Of a stretch of DNA of 64,000 bases, positions 1 through 13,124 are shown piece after piece. Source of the stretch: Turbatrix aceti (Eukaryota; Nematoda; Chromadorea; Rhabditida; Panagrolaimidae); the NCBI GenBank assembly GCA_963969345.1, contig OZ017769.1:2733600-2797599 (forward strand), in the 5' to 3' direction. A model generated the notes under the pieces. It ran no database searches and was not told the DNA's origin. It saw nothing but the letters and a program-made list of their open reading frames with translations. Positions within the stretch are counted from its first letter, which is position 1. Each line of letters starts with the position of its first letter. The position numbers were made by a program, and so were the translations under genes.

Positions 1-135
1 CGTTGATCCGATAAAAAAATGAGGTACCATTTCGTGATCCCCATGTTCTAGCGCATCTTTTAAGACTATACCCGGTACCCAGAGCTTTCATTTGCGTACG
101 TATAAACGGACACATTTGCTTTTAGATGGGTGTAA

Positions 136-1070
136 AACGTTTGTCCACGGACATTTGCCGCACCCTGTAAAAACTCCGGGGATTCTCCGTCGAAATTCTC
201 AATTTTTTGTTTAACGGAGAAAACATAAAAAAATTTTGAACGTGTATAGAATTGAACCGGGGTCTCAAAATGGAAAAAAAGTGTACAGATGGACAATAAT
301 AGACGCACACTAGACTATTGCAACTTGTTTGTAAACCATTCACGCTGAGCAATAAACTCTTTTTTACTGCAGTAGCGACTGACATTGGGCAGCCAGACCT
401 TCCCCTTACTTTTTGCTGCCAAAACGTCAATTTAGTTCGTGTGGTTACATACCTTTATTTTCGCCCAAAAATCAACTGCGCAAAGAGCTTCTATCATTAA
501 TGCTACCACCCTGCCCACGCCGCTGACTGCAGTGCTGCTGCGGATTAACTTCCCAAAACGTCTCCCCTCCCTTTTACACCGTGCGTGCATAGGTTCTTTT
601 TCTCTGTGTCTCTTCGAATAATGCAATGCGAATGATTTCGCTTGGCGCAACAAGCGTTTTGCGTAAGCAGATGGACAAGAGCAGTGTTTGCGGATCATTT
701 TTCATAGTTTTTTTTTTTTGCGTAAGCAGAGAGACAAAAGCTGTCTCCGCGCATCCTTCTTCCGCCCTTGCGAAAGCTTGTGGATGGATCTCAATAGTTT
801 TTGAAACGTACGTTCATAAGCTGTGGCATGAATAAAAGGCGGTACTCCTGCTAATGCAAAAAGGATTGGTGTACGTGATCAGGTCCAAGACGGCACCCAA
901 AAGAACAAATTTGTAAAATATTGACTCTTGACTTTTGTTTGCATATATGCATTTGTCTGCCCGAGACAGTAAATCACAGCAAAAAAAATACCAGCGTTTG
1001 AAAGACCGTATTCGGGTGCATTTTTAAGCGGCTTAGACAATTCATTGACTTATTGGTTTCACCACAATAA
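136..1070 (-). repeat. 935-bp insertion block inside the satellite unit (copy 1)
   Basis: The block begins after gggtgTAA and ends in TAA before caagatcttc. It is present in unit copies 1-3 (136-1070, 3556-4490, 6976-7910) and absent from copy 4, where gggtgTAAcaagatcttc is continuous. Its left end is the inner part of a mariner-type inverted repeat (rev. comp. of the CAGGGTGCGGC end seen at 14022). The same sequence lies in the opposite orientation at 13123-14055 and, in part, at 15188-16003. The shared TAA can be read either as a 3-bp target duplication or as microhomology used in a deletion. Confidence 0.85.
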
Positions 1071-1107
1071 CAAGATCTTCGCAGCCCTTCGGGCTGCGGA
1101 GATCTTG
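1070..1107. repeat. Near-perfect hairpin with a TTCG loop in each satellite unit
   Basis: Arms caagatcttcgcagccc and gggctgcggagatcttg pair at 16 of 17 positions around the centre cccttcggg. In RNA this would be a cUUCGg tetraloop, an unusually stable class. It starts exactly at the right edge of the 935-bp block. It recurs at about 4490, 7910 and 10394. No function is known. Confidence 0.85.
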
Positions 1108-1440
1108 ACGATTTAGACGAAAAGAAGAACGAAAAAAACGAAGAAAAACGATTTAGAACGAAGTAAAACAAAGAAAAACGATTTAGAACGAAGTAAAACG
1201 AAGAAAACGAACTAAAACGATTTAGAACGAACAAAAACGAAGAAAACGAACTAAAACGATTTAGAACGAACAGAAACGATACAAAGACGATGCACAACGA
1301 AAACGACCCAAACGATGAAGAACGATCAAAAACGATATTAGACGACTCGCGACGAAAAAACGATTCTAACGAATCCTACGACGAAAACGAATTAGGACGA
1401 TAAACGATTAAAACGAATTCAAACGACAAAACACGAATCG
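1108..1440. repeat. AACGA-rich simple-sequence tract (first of two per unit)
   Basis: The plus strand is dominated by aacga/aaacga words, with a recurring 15-mer-like pattern around cgatttagaacgaa, and contains very few T residues. A second, looser tract of the same words lies at about 2580-3090. Both recur in every satellite unit. Minus-strand ORFs here read as Phe/Ser-rich low complexity and are not considered coding. Confidence 0.85.
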
Positions 1441-4400
1441 GCTTTCGGCTACGAACGCAGACGCTAAACCGAATGACATCTTTTGGAACTACTCTGAAAT
1501 TTCGAAAGCTTCATTTGTAAGCACTCAAACGGACACGATCAGTGATGCAAAATAACTGAACCGCTCGGGCACCCGACCCAAAACCCAAATTTTTGCATAC
1601 CCGCCCAAAAATCGGGTCGGGTTTTCGGTCGGGTATCCGACAGCACTGGACACGATATCTGGTGGCATTTGTGATATCTGTTGGCATTTGTCAAATCGGA
1701 TCGAAACATCTATGACATTCATTTACCTCAGAATTACAATTAGCAATTCCCGAAACTTCGGGTTCTCAGATCGGATACCTTCGGGTACGGGTTCTCAAAA
1801 CTCAGGTTTTTCCGATGTTTTCCGCGACCCGGTCAAAAAATGGCTCGGGTCGGGCAATAAAAAATAATCGACCCGGTTCGTGCACGGGGAAACTTTTTTT
1901 AAGTTTTCGGACGGGATCACCAGAATCGGGTCGGGCCGGATCGATTTCGGGTACCTGAAAACCCAAAAACCAAAAGAAAAATTATTTGGTTTTGCCTTAT
2001 TTTATTAGTTTTGTCTCTGATCCATTATTTTATTAGTTCTGTTCTTGCTGTTTTCTGGGTCAGGTTTTCGGACGGGTACCCGACAGCACTGGACACATCG
2101 GATTTGTTGGCATTTGTCAAATCCGATCGAAAGATCTATGACATTCATTTGCCTCGAAATTAAAATTAGCAAATCCCGAAAATCCGGGTCTTCAGGTCGA
2201 ATACCTTCGGATTCTCAAAACTCAGGTTTTTTCAATGTTTTCCACGGCCTGGGCTCGGCCAATTGGATTTAAAAGTTTGAACCGGTCGAAAAAATGACCG
2301 TTGGCTCGGGCCGGGCAATAACTAATCGGCCCGGTTCGTGCACGGGGAAACACCGGCATCACCTTGACCGGGCCGGGCCATACCCAAATCGGGTCATTAT
2401 TTCGGGCGGGATCGATATCGTGTACCTGAAGGCCTTGCCGTAGTTTTTTTTTAAATACGTGGGTTCGCTCCGCTTCTTTTTTTTGACATTTACCACTCGG
2501 AGGCGGTCAGAAACCGTGAAATTTCAAATAACTTTTTTTTGAAAAATTGAAAGATGCGGACTGCCCTTCGGGATGCTACGACAAACTCGATCAAAACGAC
2601 AAAAAAAGGATCCACCACGGTCAAAAAGCAATAAAAACTGATTTTGAGACGATGCGACAACAATGGAAAACGATTTGAGACGTCTTACAACAAAAAAACA
2701 TTTTTGTTGCCAAAAAGATTCAAAACGAATCACGAAGGCAACAAATCGGCACCATAGCCTCCGACTCAGATTTCTACAACAGTCAAAAAAGATCTGAAAC
2801 ACAACGAAAACGACTCGAAACAACTCTTACCTAAAACGCATACATGAATAAACACGATGAAAAAACAACATTTTTGACGAAAAAAACGATTGAACGAATC
2901 ACGAATGCAACGATTTGGCCTGCGGCCACGATTTTTACGTCAAAAAACGATCCAAAACGAATTTTACGATAAAAATGACACAATCTTACCAAAAAACGAC
3001 CAAAACGATTTGAAACGACTGAAAACGAAAAAGAAATAAGCCTATTGCCACGATTTTTACGATTGAACGACTTTCACGACGAAAAACGAACGCACACGCA
3101 TAATGATGGAGACACGGACGCACGCGACAAAAACGTCATTTTATTGACCTTTATGCAAATTTGATTACTTTGTTGGAGATTTGTGATCAAAATTTTGACA
3201 TATTTGGAATCCTCTCGTTGAGACGGTTCGACGGATACCACTCAAAACTTTTGGAGGTTTTTGGCACAGTTTATGCCATTTTTGACAACTTTCTCCTCAC
3301 TTTTTGATAAAAATTGCATTTATTTTGGAATCTACTCGTTAAATGCAATGGAATAGCTATACTCATGTGCCTCGGAAATGAAATTTGTGTATTTCAGATA
3401 AAGCCGGATTTAAGCTTATCCGTTGATCCGATAAAAAAATGAGGTACCATTTCGTGATCCCCATGTTCTAGCGCATCTTTTAAGACTATACCCGGTACCC
3501 AGAGCTTTCATTTGCGTACGTATAAACGGACACATTTGCTTTTAGATGGGTGTAAAACGTTTGTCCACGGACATTTGCCGCACCCTGTAAAAACTCCGGG
3601 GATTCTCCGTCGAAATTCTCAATTTTTTGTTTAACGGAGAAAACATAAAAAAATTTTGAACGTGTATAGAATTGAACCGGGGTCTCAAAATGGAAAAAAA
3701 GTGTACAGATGGACAATAATAGACGCACACTAGACTATTGCAACTTGTTTGTAAACCATTCACGCTGAGCAATAAACTCTTTTTTACTGCAGTAGCGACT
3801 GACATTGGGCAGCCAGACCTTCCCCTTACTTTTTGCTGCCAAAACGTCAATTTAGTTCGTGTGGTTACATACCTTTATTTTCGCCCAAAAATCAACTGCG
3901 CAAAGAGCTTCTATCATTAATGCTACCACCCTGCCCACGCCGCTGACTGCAGTGCTGCTGCGGATTAACTTCCCAAAACGTCTCCCCTCCCTTTTACACC
4001 GTGCGTGCATAGGTTCTTTTTCTCTGTGTCTCTTCGAATAATGCAATGCGAATGATTTCGCTTGGCGCAACAAGCGTTTTGCGTAAGCAGATGGACAAGA
4101 GCAGTGTTTGCGGATCATTTTTCATAGTTTTTTTTTTTTGCGTAAGCAGAGAGACAAAAGCTGTCTCCGCGCATCCTTCTTCCGCCCTTGCGAAAGCTTG
4201 TGGATGGATCTCAATAGTTTTTGAAACGTACGTTCATAAGCTGTGGCATGAATAAAAGGCGGTACTCCTGCTAATGCAAAAAGGATTGGTGTACGTGATC
4301 AGGTCCAAGACGGCACCCAAAAGAACAAATTTGTAAAATATTGACTCTTGACTTTTGTTTGCATATATGCATTTGTCTGCCCGAGACAGTAAATCACAGC

Positions 4401-7400
4401 AAAAAAAATACCAGCGTTTGAAAGACCGTATTCGGGTGCATTTTTAAGCGGCTTAGACAATTCATTGACTTATTGGTTTCACCACAATAACAAGATCTTC
4501 GCAGCCCTTCGGGCTGCGGAGATCTTGACGATTTAGACGAAAAGAAGAACGAAAAAAACGAAGAAAAACGATTTAGAACGAAGTAAAACAAAGAAAAACG
4601 ATTTAGAACGAAGTAAAACGAAGAAAACGAACTAAAACGATTTAGAACGAACAAAAACGAAGAAAACGAACTAAAACGATTTAGAACGAACAGAAACGAT
4701 ACAAAGACGATGCACAACGAAAACGACCCAAACGATGAAGAACGATCAAAAACGATATTAGACGACTCGCGACGAAAAAACGATTCTAACGAATCCTACG
4801 ACGAAAACGAATTAGGACGATAAACGATTAAAACGAATTCAAACGACAAAACACGAATCGGCTTTCGGCTACGAACGCAGACGCTAAACCGAATGACATC
4901 TTTTGGAACTACTCTGAAATTTCGAAAGCTTCATTTGTAAGCACTCAAACGGACACGATCAGTGATGCAAAATAACTGAACCGCTCGGGCACCCGACCCA
5001 AAACCCAAATTTTTGCATACCCGCCCAAAAATCGGGTCGGGTTTTCGGTCGGGTATCCGACAGCACTGGACACGATATCTGGTGGCATTTGTGATATCTG
5101 TTGGCATTTGTCAAATCGGATCGAAACATCTATGACATTCATTTACCTCAGAATTACAATTAGCAATTCCCGAAACTTCGGGTTCTCAGATCGGATACCT
5201 TCGGGTACGGGTTCTCAAAACTCAGGTTTTTCCGATGTTTTCCGCGACCCGGTCAAAAAATGGCTCGGGTCGGGCAATAAAAAATAATCGACCCGGTTCG
5301 TGCACGGGGAAACTTTTTTTAAGTTTTCGGACGGGATCACCAGAATCGGGTCGGGCCGGATCGATTTCGGGTACCTGAAAACCCAAAAACCAAAAGAAAA
5401 ATTATTTGGTTTTGCCTTATTTTATTAGTTTTGTCTCTGATCCATTATTTTATTAGTTCTGTTCTTGCTGTTTTCTGGGTCAGGTTTTCGGACGGGTACC
5501 CGACAGCACTGGACACATCGGATTTGTTGGCATTTGTCAAATCCGATCGAAAGATCTATGACATTCATTTGCCTCGAAATTAAAATTAGCAAATCCCGAA
5601 AATCCGGGTCTTCAGGTCGAATACCTTCGGATTCTCAAAACTCAGGTTTTTTCAATGTTTTCCACGGCCTGGGCTCGGCCAATTGGATTTAAAAGTTTGA
5701 ACCGGTCGAAAAAATGACCGTTGGCTCGGGCCGGGCAATAACTAATCGGCCCGGTTCGTGCACGGGGAAACACCGGCATCACCTTGACCGGGCCGGGCCA
5801 TACCCAAATCGGGTCATTATTTCGGGCGGGATCGATATCGTGTACCTGAAGGCCTTGCCGTAGTTTTTTTTTAAATACGTGGGTTCGCTCCGCTTCTTTT
5901 TTTTGACATTTACCACTCGGAGGCGGTCAGAAACCGTGAAATTTCAAATAACTTTTTTTTGAAAAATTGAAAGATGCGGACTGCCCTTCGGGATGCTACG
6001 ACAAACTCGATCAAAACGACAAAAAAAGGATCCACCACGGTCAAAAAGCAATAAAAACTGATTTTGAGACGATGCGACAACAATGGAAAACGATTTGAGA
6101 CGTCTTACAACAAAAAAACATTTTTGTTGCCAAAAAGATTCAAAACGAATCACGAAGGCAACAAATCGGCACCATAGCCTCCGACTCAGATTTCTACAAC
6201 AGTCAAAAAAGATCTGAAACACAACGAAAACGACTCGAAACAACTCTTACCTAAAACGCATACATGAATAAACACGATGAAAAAACAACATTTTTGACGA
6301 AAAAAACGATTGAACGAATCACGAATGCAACGATTTGGCCTGCGGCCACGATTTTTACGTCAAAAAACGATCCAAAACGAATTTTACGATAAAAATGACA
6401 CAATCTTACCAAAAAACGACCAAAACGATTTGAAACGACTGAAAACGAAAAAGAAATAAGCCTATTGCCACGATTTTTACGATTGAACGACTTTCACGAC
6501 GAAAAACGAACGCACACGCATAATGATGGAGACACGGACGCACGCGACAAAAACGTCATTTTATTGACCTTTATGCAAATTTGATTACTTTGTTGGAGAT
6601 TTGTGATCAAAATTTTGACATATTTGGAATCCTCTCGTTGAGACGGTTCGACGGATACCACTCAAAACTTTTGGAGGTTTTTGGCACAGTTTATGCCATT
6701 TTTGACAACTTTCTCCTCACTTTTTGATAAAAATTGCATTTATTTTGGAATCTACTCGTTAAATGCAATGGAATAGCTATACTCATGTGCCTCGGAAATG
6801 AAATTTGTGTATTTCAGATAAAGCCGGATTTAAGCTTATCCGTTGATCCGATAAAAAAATGAGGTACCATTTCGTGATCCCCATGTTCTAGCGCATCTTT
6901 TAAGACTATACCCGGTACCCAGAGCTTTCATTTGCGTACGTATAAACGGACACATTTGCTTTTAGATGGGTGTAAAACGTTTGTCCACGGACATTTGCCG
7001 CACCCTGTAAAAACTCCGGGGATTCTCCGTCGAAATTCTCAATTTTTTGTTTAACGGAGAAAACATAAAAAAATTTTGAACGTGTATAGAATTGAACCGG
7101 GGTCTCAAAATGGAAAAAAAGTGTACAGATGGACAATAATAGACGCACACTAGACTATTGCAACTTGTTTGTAAACCATTCACGCTGAGCAATAAACTCT
7201 TTTTTACTGCAGTAGCGACTGACATTGGGCAGCCAGACCTTCCCCTTACTTTTTGCTGCCAAAACGTCAATTTAGTTCGTGTGGTTACATACCTTTATTT
7301 TCGCCCAAAAATCAACTGCGCAAAGAGCTTCTATCATTAATGCTACCACCCTGCCCACGCCGCTGACTGCAGTGCTGCTGCGGATTAACTTCCCAAAACG

Positions 7401-10260
7401 TCTCCCCTCCCTTTTACACCGTGCGTGCATAGGTTCTTTTTCTCTGTGTCTCTTCGAATAATGCAATGCGAATGATTTCGCTTGGCGCAACAAGCGTTTT
7501 GCGTAAGCAGATGGACAAGAGCAGTGTTTGCGGATCATTTTTCATAGTTTTTTTTTTTTGCGTAAGCAGAGAGACAAAAGCTGTCTCCGCGCATCCTTCT
7601 TCCGCCCTTGCGAAAGCTTGTGGATGGATCTCAATAGTTTTTGAAACGTACGTTCATAAGCTGTGGCATGAATAAAAGGCGGTACTCCTGCTAATGCAAA
7701 AAGGATTGGTGTACGTGATCAGGTCCAAGACGGCACCCAAAAGAACAAATTTGTAAAATATTGACTCTTGACTTTTGTTTGCATATATGCATTTGTCTGC
7801 CCGAGACAGTAAATCACAGCAAAAAAAATACCAGCGTTTGAAAGACCGTATTCGGGTGCATTTTTAAGCGGCTTAGACAATTCATTGACTTATTGGTTTC
7901 ACCACAATAACAAGATCTTCGCAGCCCTTCGGGCTGCGGAGATCTTGACGATTTAGACGAAAAGAAGAACGAAAAAAACGAAGAAAAACGATTTAGAACG
8001 AAGTAAAACAAAGAAAAACGATTTAGAACGAAGTAAAACGAAGAAAACGAACTAAAACGATTTAGAACGAACAAAAACGAAGAAAACGAACTAAAACGAT
8101 TTAGAACGAACAGAAACGATACAAAGACGATGCACAACGAAAACGACCCAAACGATGAAGAACGATCAAAAACGATATTAGACGACTCGCGACGAAAAAA
8201 CGATTCTAACGAATCCTACGACGAAAACGAATTAGGACGATAAACGATTAAAACGAATTCAAACGACAAAACACGAATCGGCTTTCGGCTACGAACGCAG
8301 ACGCTAAACCGAATGACATCTTTTGGAACTACTCTGAAATTTCGAAAGCTTCATTTGTAAGCACCCAAACGGACACGATCAGTGATGCAAAAAAACTGAA
8401 CCGCTCGGGTACCCGACCCAAAACCCAAATTTTTGCATACCCGCCCAAAAATCGGGTCGGGTTTTCGGTCGGGTATCCGACAGCACTGGACACGATATCT
8501 GGTGGCATTTGTGATATCTGTTGGCATTTGTCAAATCGGATCGAAACATCTATGACATTCATTTACCTCAGAATTACAATTAGCAATTCCCGAAACTTCG
8601 GGTTCTCAGATCGGATACCTTCGGGTACGGGTTCTCAAAACTCAGGTTTTTCCGATGTTTTCCGCGACCCGGTCAAAAAATGGCTCGGGTCGGGCAATAA
8701 AAAATAATCGACCCGGTTCGTGCACGGGGAAACTTTTTTTAAGTTTTCGGACGGGATCACCAGAATCGGGTCGGGCCGGATCGATTTCGGGTACCTGAAA
8801 ACCCAAAAACCAAAAGAAAAATTATTTGGTTTTGCCTTATTTTATTAGTTTTGGATCTGATCCATTATTTTATTAGTTCTGTTCTTGCTGTTTTCTGGGT
8901 CAGGTTTTCGGACGGGTACCCGACAGCACTGGACACATCGGATTTGTTGGCATTTGTCAAATCCGATCGAAAGATCTATGACATTCATTTGCCTCGAAAT
9001 TAAAATTAGCAAATCCCGAAAATCCGGGTCTTCAGGTCGAATACCTTCGGATTCTCAAAACTCAGGTTTTTTCAATGTTTTCCACGGCCTGGGCTCGGCC
9101 AATTGGATTTAAAGGTTTGAACCGGTCGAAAAAATGACCGTTGGCTCGGGCCGGGCAATAACTAATCGGCCCGGTTCGTGCACGGGGAAACACCGGCATC
9201 ACCTTGACCGGGCCGGGCCATACCCAAATCGGGTCATTATTTCGGGCGGGATCGATATCGTGTACCTGAAGGCCTTGCCGTAGTTTTTTTTTAAATTCGT
9301 GGGTTCGCTCCGCTTCTTTTTTTTGACATTTACCACTCGGAGGCGGTCAGAAACCGTGAAATTTCAAATAACTTTTTTTTGAAAAATTGAAAGATGCGGA
9401 CTGCCCTTCGGGATGCTACGACAAACTCGATCAAAACGACAAAAAAAGGATCCACCACGGTCAAAAAGCAATAAAAACTGATTTTGAGACGATGCGACAA
9501 CAATGGAAAACGATTTGAGACGTCTTACAACAAAAAAACATTTTTGTTGCCAAAAAGATTCAAAACGAATCACGAAGGCAACAAATCGGCACCATAGCCT
9601 CCGACTCAGATTTCTACAACAGTCAAAAAAGATCTGAAACACAACGAAAACGACTCGAAACGACTCTTACCTAAAACGCATACATGAATAAACACGATGA
9701 AAAAACAACATTTTTGACGAAAAAAACGATTGAACGAATCACGAATGCAACGATTTGGCCTGCGGCCACGATTTTTACGTCAAAAAACGATCCAAAACGA
9801 ATTTTACGATAAAAATGACACAATCTTACCAAAAAACGACCAAAACGATTTGAAACGACTGAAAACGAAAAAGAAATAAGCCTATTGCCACGATTTTTAC
9901 GATTGAACGACTTTCACGACGAAAAACGAACGCACACGCATAATGATGGAGACACGGACGCACGCGACAAAAACGTCATTTTATTGACCTTTATGCAAAT
10001 TTGATTACTTTGTTGGAGATTTGTGATCAAAATTTTGACATATTTGGAATCCTCTCGTTGAGACGGTTCGACGGATACCACTCAAAACTTTTGGAGGTTT
10101 TTGGCACAGTTTATGCCATTTTTGACAACTTTCTCCTCACTTTTTGATAAAAATTGCATTTATTTTGGAATCTACTCGTTAAATGCAATCGAATAGCTAT
10201 ACTCATGTGCCTCGGAAATGAAATTTGTGTATTTCAGATAAAGCCGGATTTAAGCTTATC

Positions 10261-12745
10261 CGTTGATCCGATAAAAAAATGAGGTACCATTTCGTGATCC
10301 CCATGTTCTAGCGCATCTTTTAAGACTATACCCGGTACCCAGAGCTTTCATTTGCGTACGTACATACGGACACATTTGCTTTTAGATGGGTGTAACAAGA
10401 TCTTCGCAGCCCTTCGGGCTGCGGAGATCTTGACGATTTAGACGAAAAGAAGAACGAAAAAAACGAAGAAAAACGATTTAGAACGAAGTAAAACAAAGAA
10501 AAACGATTTAGAACGAAGTAAAACGAAGAAAACGAACTAAAACGATTTAGAACGAACAAAAACGAAGAAAACGAACTAAAACGATTTAGAACGAACAGAA
10601 ACGATACAAAGACGATGCACAACGAAAACGACCCAAACGATGAAGAACGATCAAAAACGATATTAGACGACTCGCGACGAAAAAACGATTCCAACGAATC
10701 CTACGACGAAAACGAATTAGGACGATAAACGATTAAAACGAATTCAAACGACAAAACACGAATCGGCTTTCGGCTACGAACGCAGACGCTAAACCGAATG
10801 ACATCTTTTGGAACTACTCTGAAATTTCGAAAGCTTCATTTGTAAGCACCCAAACGGACACGATCAGTGATGCAAAAAAACTGAACCGCTCGGGTACCCG
10901 ACCCAAAACCCAAATTTTTGCATACCCGCCCAAAAATCGGGTCGGGTTTTCGGTCGGGTATCCGACAGCACTGGACACGATATCTGGTGGCATTTGTGAT
11001 ATCTGTTGGCATTTGTCAAATCGGATCGAAACATCTATGACATTCATTTACCTCAGAATTACAATTAGCAATTCCCGAAATTTCGGGTTCTCAGATCGGA
11101 TACCTTCGGATACGGGTTCTCAAAACTCAGGTTTTTCCGATGTTTTCCGCGACCCGGTCAAAAAATGGCTCGGGTCGGGCAATAAAAAATAATCGACCCG
11201 GTTCGTGCACGGGGAAACTTTTTTTAAGTTTTCGGACGGGATCACCAGAATCGGGTCGGGCCGGATCGATTTCGGGTACCTGAAAACCCAAAAACCAAAA
11301 GAAAAATTATTTGGTTTTGCCTTATTTTATTAGTTTTGTCTCTGATCCATTATTTTATTAGTTCTGTTCTTGCTGTTTTCTGGGTCAGGTTTTCGGACGG
11401 GTACCCGACAGCACTGGACACATCGGATTTGTTGGCATTTGTCAAATCCGATCGAAAGATCTATGACATTCATTTGCCTCGAAATTAAAATTAGCAAATC
11501 CCGAAAATCCGGGTCTTCAGGTCGAATACCTTCGGATTCTCAAAACTCAGGTTTTTTCAATGTTTTCCACGGCCTGGGCTCGGCCAATTGGATTTAAAGG
11601 TTTGAACCGGTCGAAAAAATGACCGTTGGCTCGGGCCGGGCAATAACTAATCGGCCCGGTTCGTGCACGGGGAAACACCGGCATCACCTTGACCGGGCCG
11701 GGCCATACCCAAATCGGGTCATTATTTCGGGCGGGATCGATATCGTGTACCTGAAGGCCTTGCCGTAGTTTTTTTTTAAATTCGTGGGTTCGCTCCGCTT
11801 CTTTTTTTTGACATTTACCACTCGGAGGCGGTCAGAAACCGTGAAATTTCAAATAACTTTTTTTTGAAAAATTGAAAGATGCGGACTGCCCTTCGGGATG
11901 CTACGACAAACTCGATCAAAACGACAAAAAAAGGATCCACCACGGTCAAAAAGCAATAAAAACTGATTTTGAGACGATGCGACAACAATGGAAAACGATT
12001 TGAGACGTCTTACAACAAAAAAACATTTTTGTTGCCAAAAAGATTCAAAACGAATCACGAAGGCAACAAATCGGCACCATAGCCTCCGACTCAGATTTCT
12101 ACAACAGTCAAAAAAGATCTGAAACACAACGAAAACGACTCGAAACAACTCTTACCTAAAACGCATACATGAATAAACACGATGAAAAAACAACATTTTT
12201 GACGAAAAAAACGATTGAACGAATCACGAATGCAACGATTTGGCCTGCGGCCACGATTTTTACGTCAAAAAACGATCCAAAACGAATTTTACGATAAAAA
12301 TGACACAATCTTACCAAAAAACGACCAAAACGATTTGAAACGACTGAAAACGAAAAAGAAATAAGCCTATTGCCACGATTTTTACGATTGAACGACTTTC
12401 ACGACGAAAAACGAACGCACACGCATAATGATGGAGACACGGACGCACGCGACAAAAACGTCATTTTATTGACCTTTATGCAAATTTGATTACTTTGTTG
12501 GAGATTTGTGATCAAAATTTTGACATATTTGGAATCCTCTCGTTGAGACGGTTCGACGGATACCACTCAAAACTTTTGGAGGTTTTTGGCACAGTTTATG
12601 CCATTTTTGACAACTTTCTCCTCACTTTTTGATAAAAATTGCATTTATTTTGGAATCTACTCGTTAAATGCAATCGAATAGCTATACTCATGTGCCTCGG
12701 AAATGAAATTTGTGTATTTCAGATAAAGCCGGATTTAAGCTTATC
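10261..12745. repeat. Short (2,485-bp) satellite unit lacking the 935-bp block
   Basis: Alignment to copy 3 is continuous except that bases equivalent to 136-1070 of the unit are missing, with one TAA at the junction (10393-10395). Outside the gap it shares most of the copy-3 substitutions and adds a few private ones, for example in the tacgtacatacgg stretch near 10360. It is either the empty ancestral site or a precise deletion. Confidence 0.9.
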
Positions 12746-12880
12746 CGTTGATCCGATAAAAAAATGAGGTACCATTTCGTGATCCCCATGTTCTAGCGCA
12801 TCTTTTAAGACTATACCCGGTACCCAGAGCTTTCATTTGCGTACGTATAAACGGACACATTTGCTTTTAGATGGGTGTAA

Positions 12881-13124
12881 AATTTTTATGATAACTGTTG
12901 AAAAATATCCGCATTTATACCAACATTTTTCCAGGGTGGCGAAAACATTATTGGACGCTTTTTGGCAAGCTGGGTCTTCCCGGAGATTTTGGGAGAATCT
13001 CCGGAGATTTCGGAAGAATGTCTGGAGATTTTCTCCCGGGATGCAATCTCCCGGGAGATTTCGCCACCCTGGAAAAATGTTGGTATAAATGCGGATATTT
13101 TTCAACAGTTATCATAAAAATTTT
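12881..13124. repeat. Palindrome with perfect 62-bp arms at the array edge
   Basis: The left arm 12881-12942 and right arm 13063-13124 are perfect reverse complements separated by about 120 bp. The centre contains repeats of the type tctccggaga and tctcccggga bounded by CAGGGTGGCGAAA and TTTCGCCACCCTG. A second copy at about 15009-15187 has only the centre and right arm, preceded by unrelated sequence (gaagaaaaacattattgg). The left arm therefore looks templated from the right arm by a fold-back switch near the shared gaaaacattattgg. Confidence 0.85.

Larger units (their letters stand above)
1..12880. repeat. Tandem array of a 3,420-bp satellite-like unit (4 copies plus the start of a fifth)
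   Basis: The same sequence recurs head-to-tail. Full copies are 1-3420, 3421-6840 and 6841-10260; a 2,485-bp deletion copy is 10261-12745; a 135-bp start of a fifth copy is 12746-12880. I saw no difference between copies 1 and 2. Copies 3 and 4 share several substitutions absent from 1 and 2 (for example gcactc to gcaccc at 8362, and aaataactg to aaaaaactg near 8390), so they form a second subtype. The left boundary is outside the window. Every ORF in the unit is short, occurs on either strand and has no recognisable domain, so I call none of them genes. Within the unit, about 1630-1860 and 2065-2290 are diverged copies of each other roughly 440 bp apart. The unit is therefore itself built from an older duplication. 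Confidence 0.97.

Noticed and set aside
66..12800. Dozens of 60-120-codon ORFs repeated in each satellite unit
   Set aside because: They recur only because the DNA repeats, lie on both strands, overlap each other, lack domains and splice context, and many follow low-complexity AACGA tracts.
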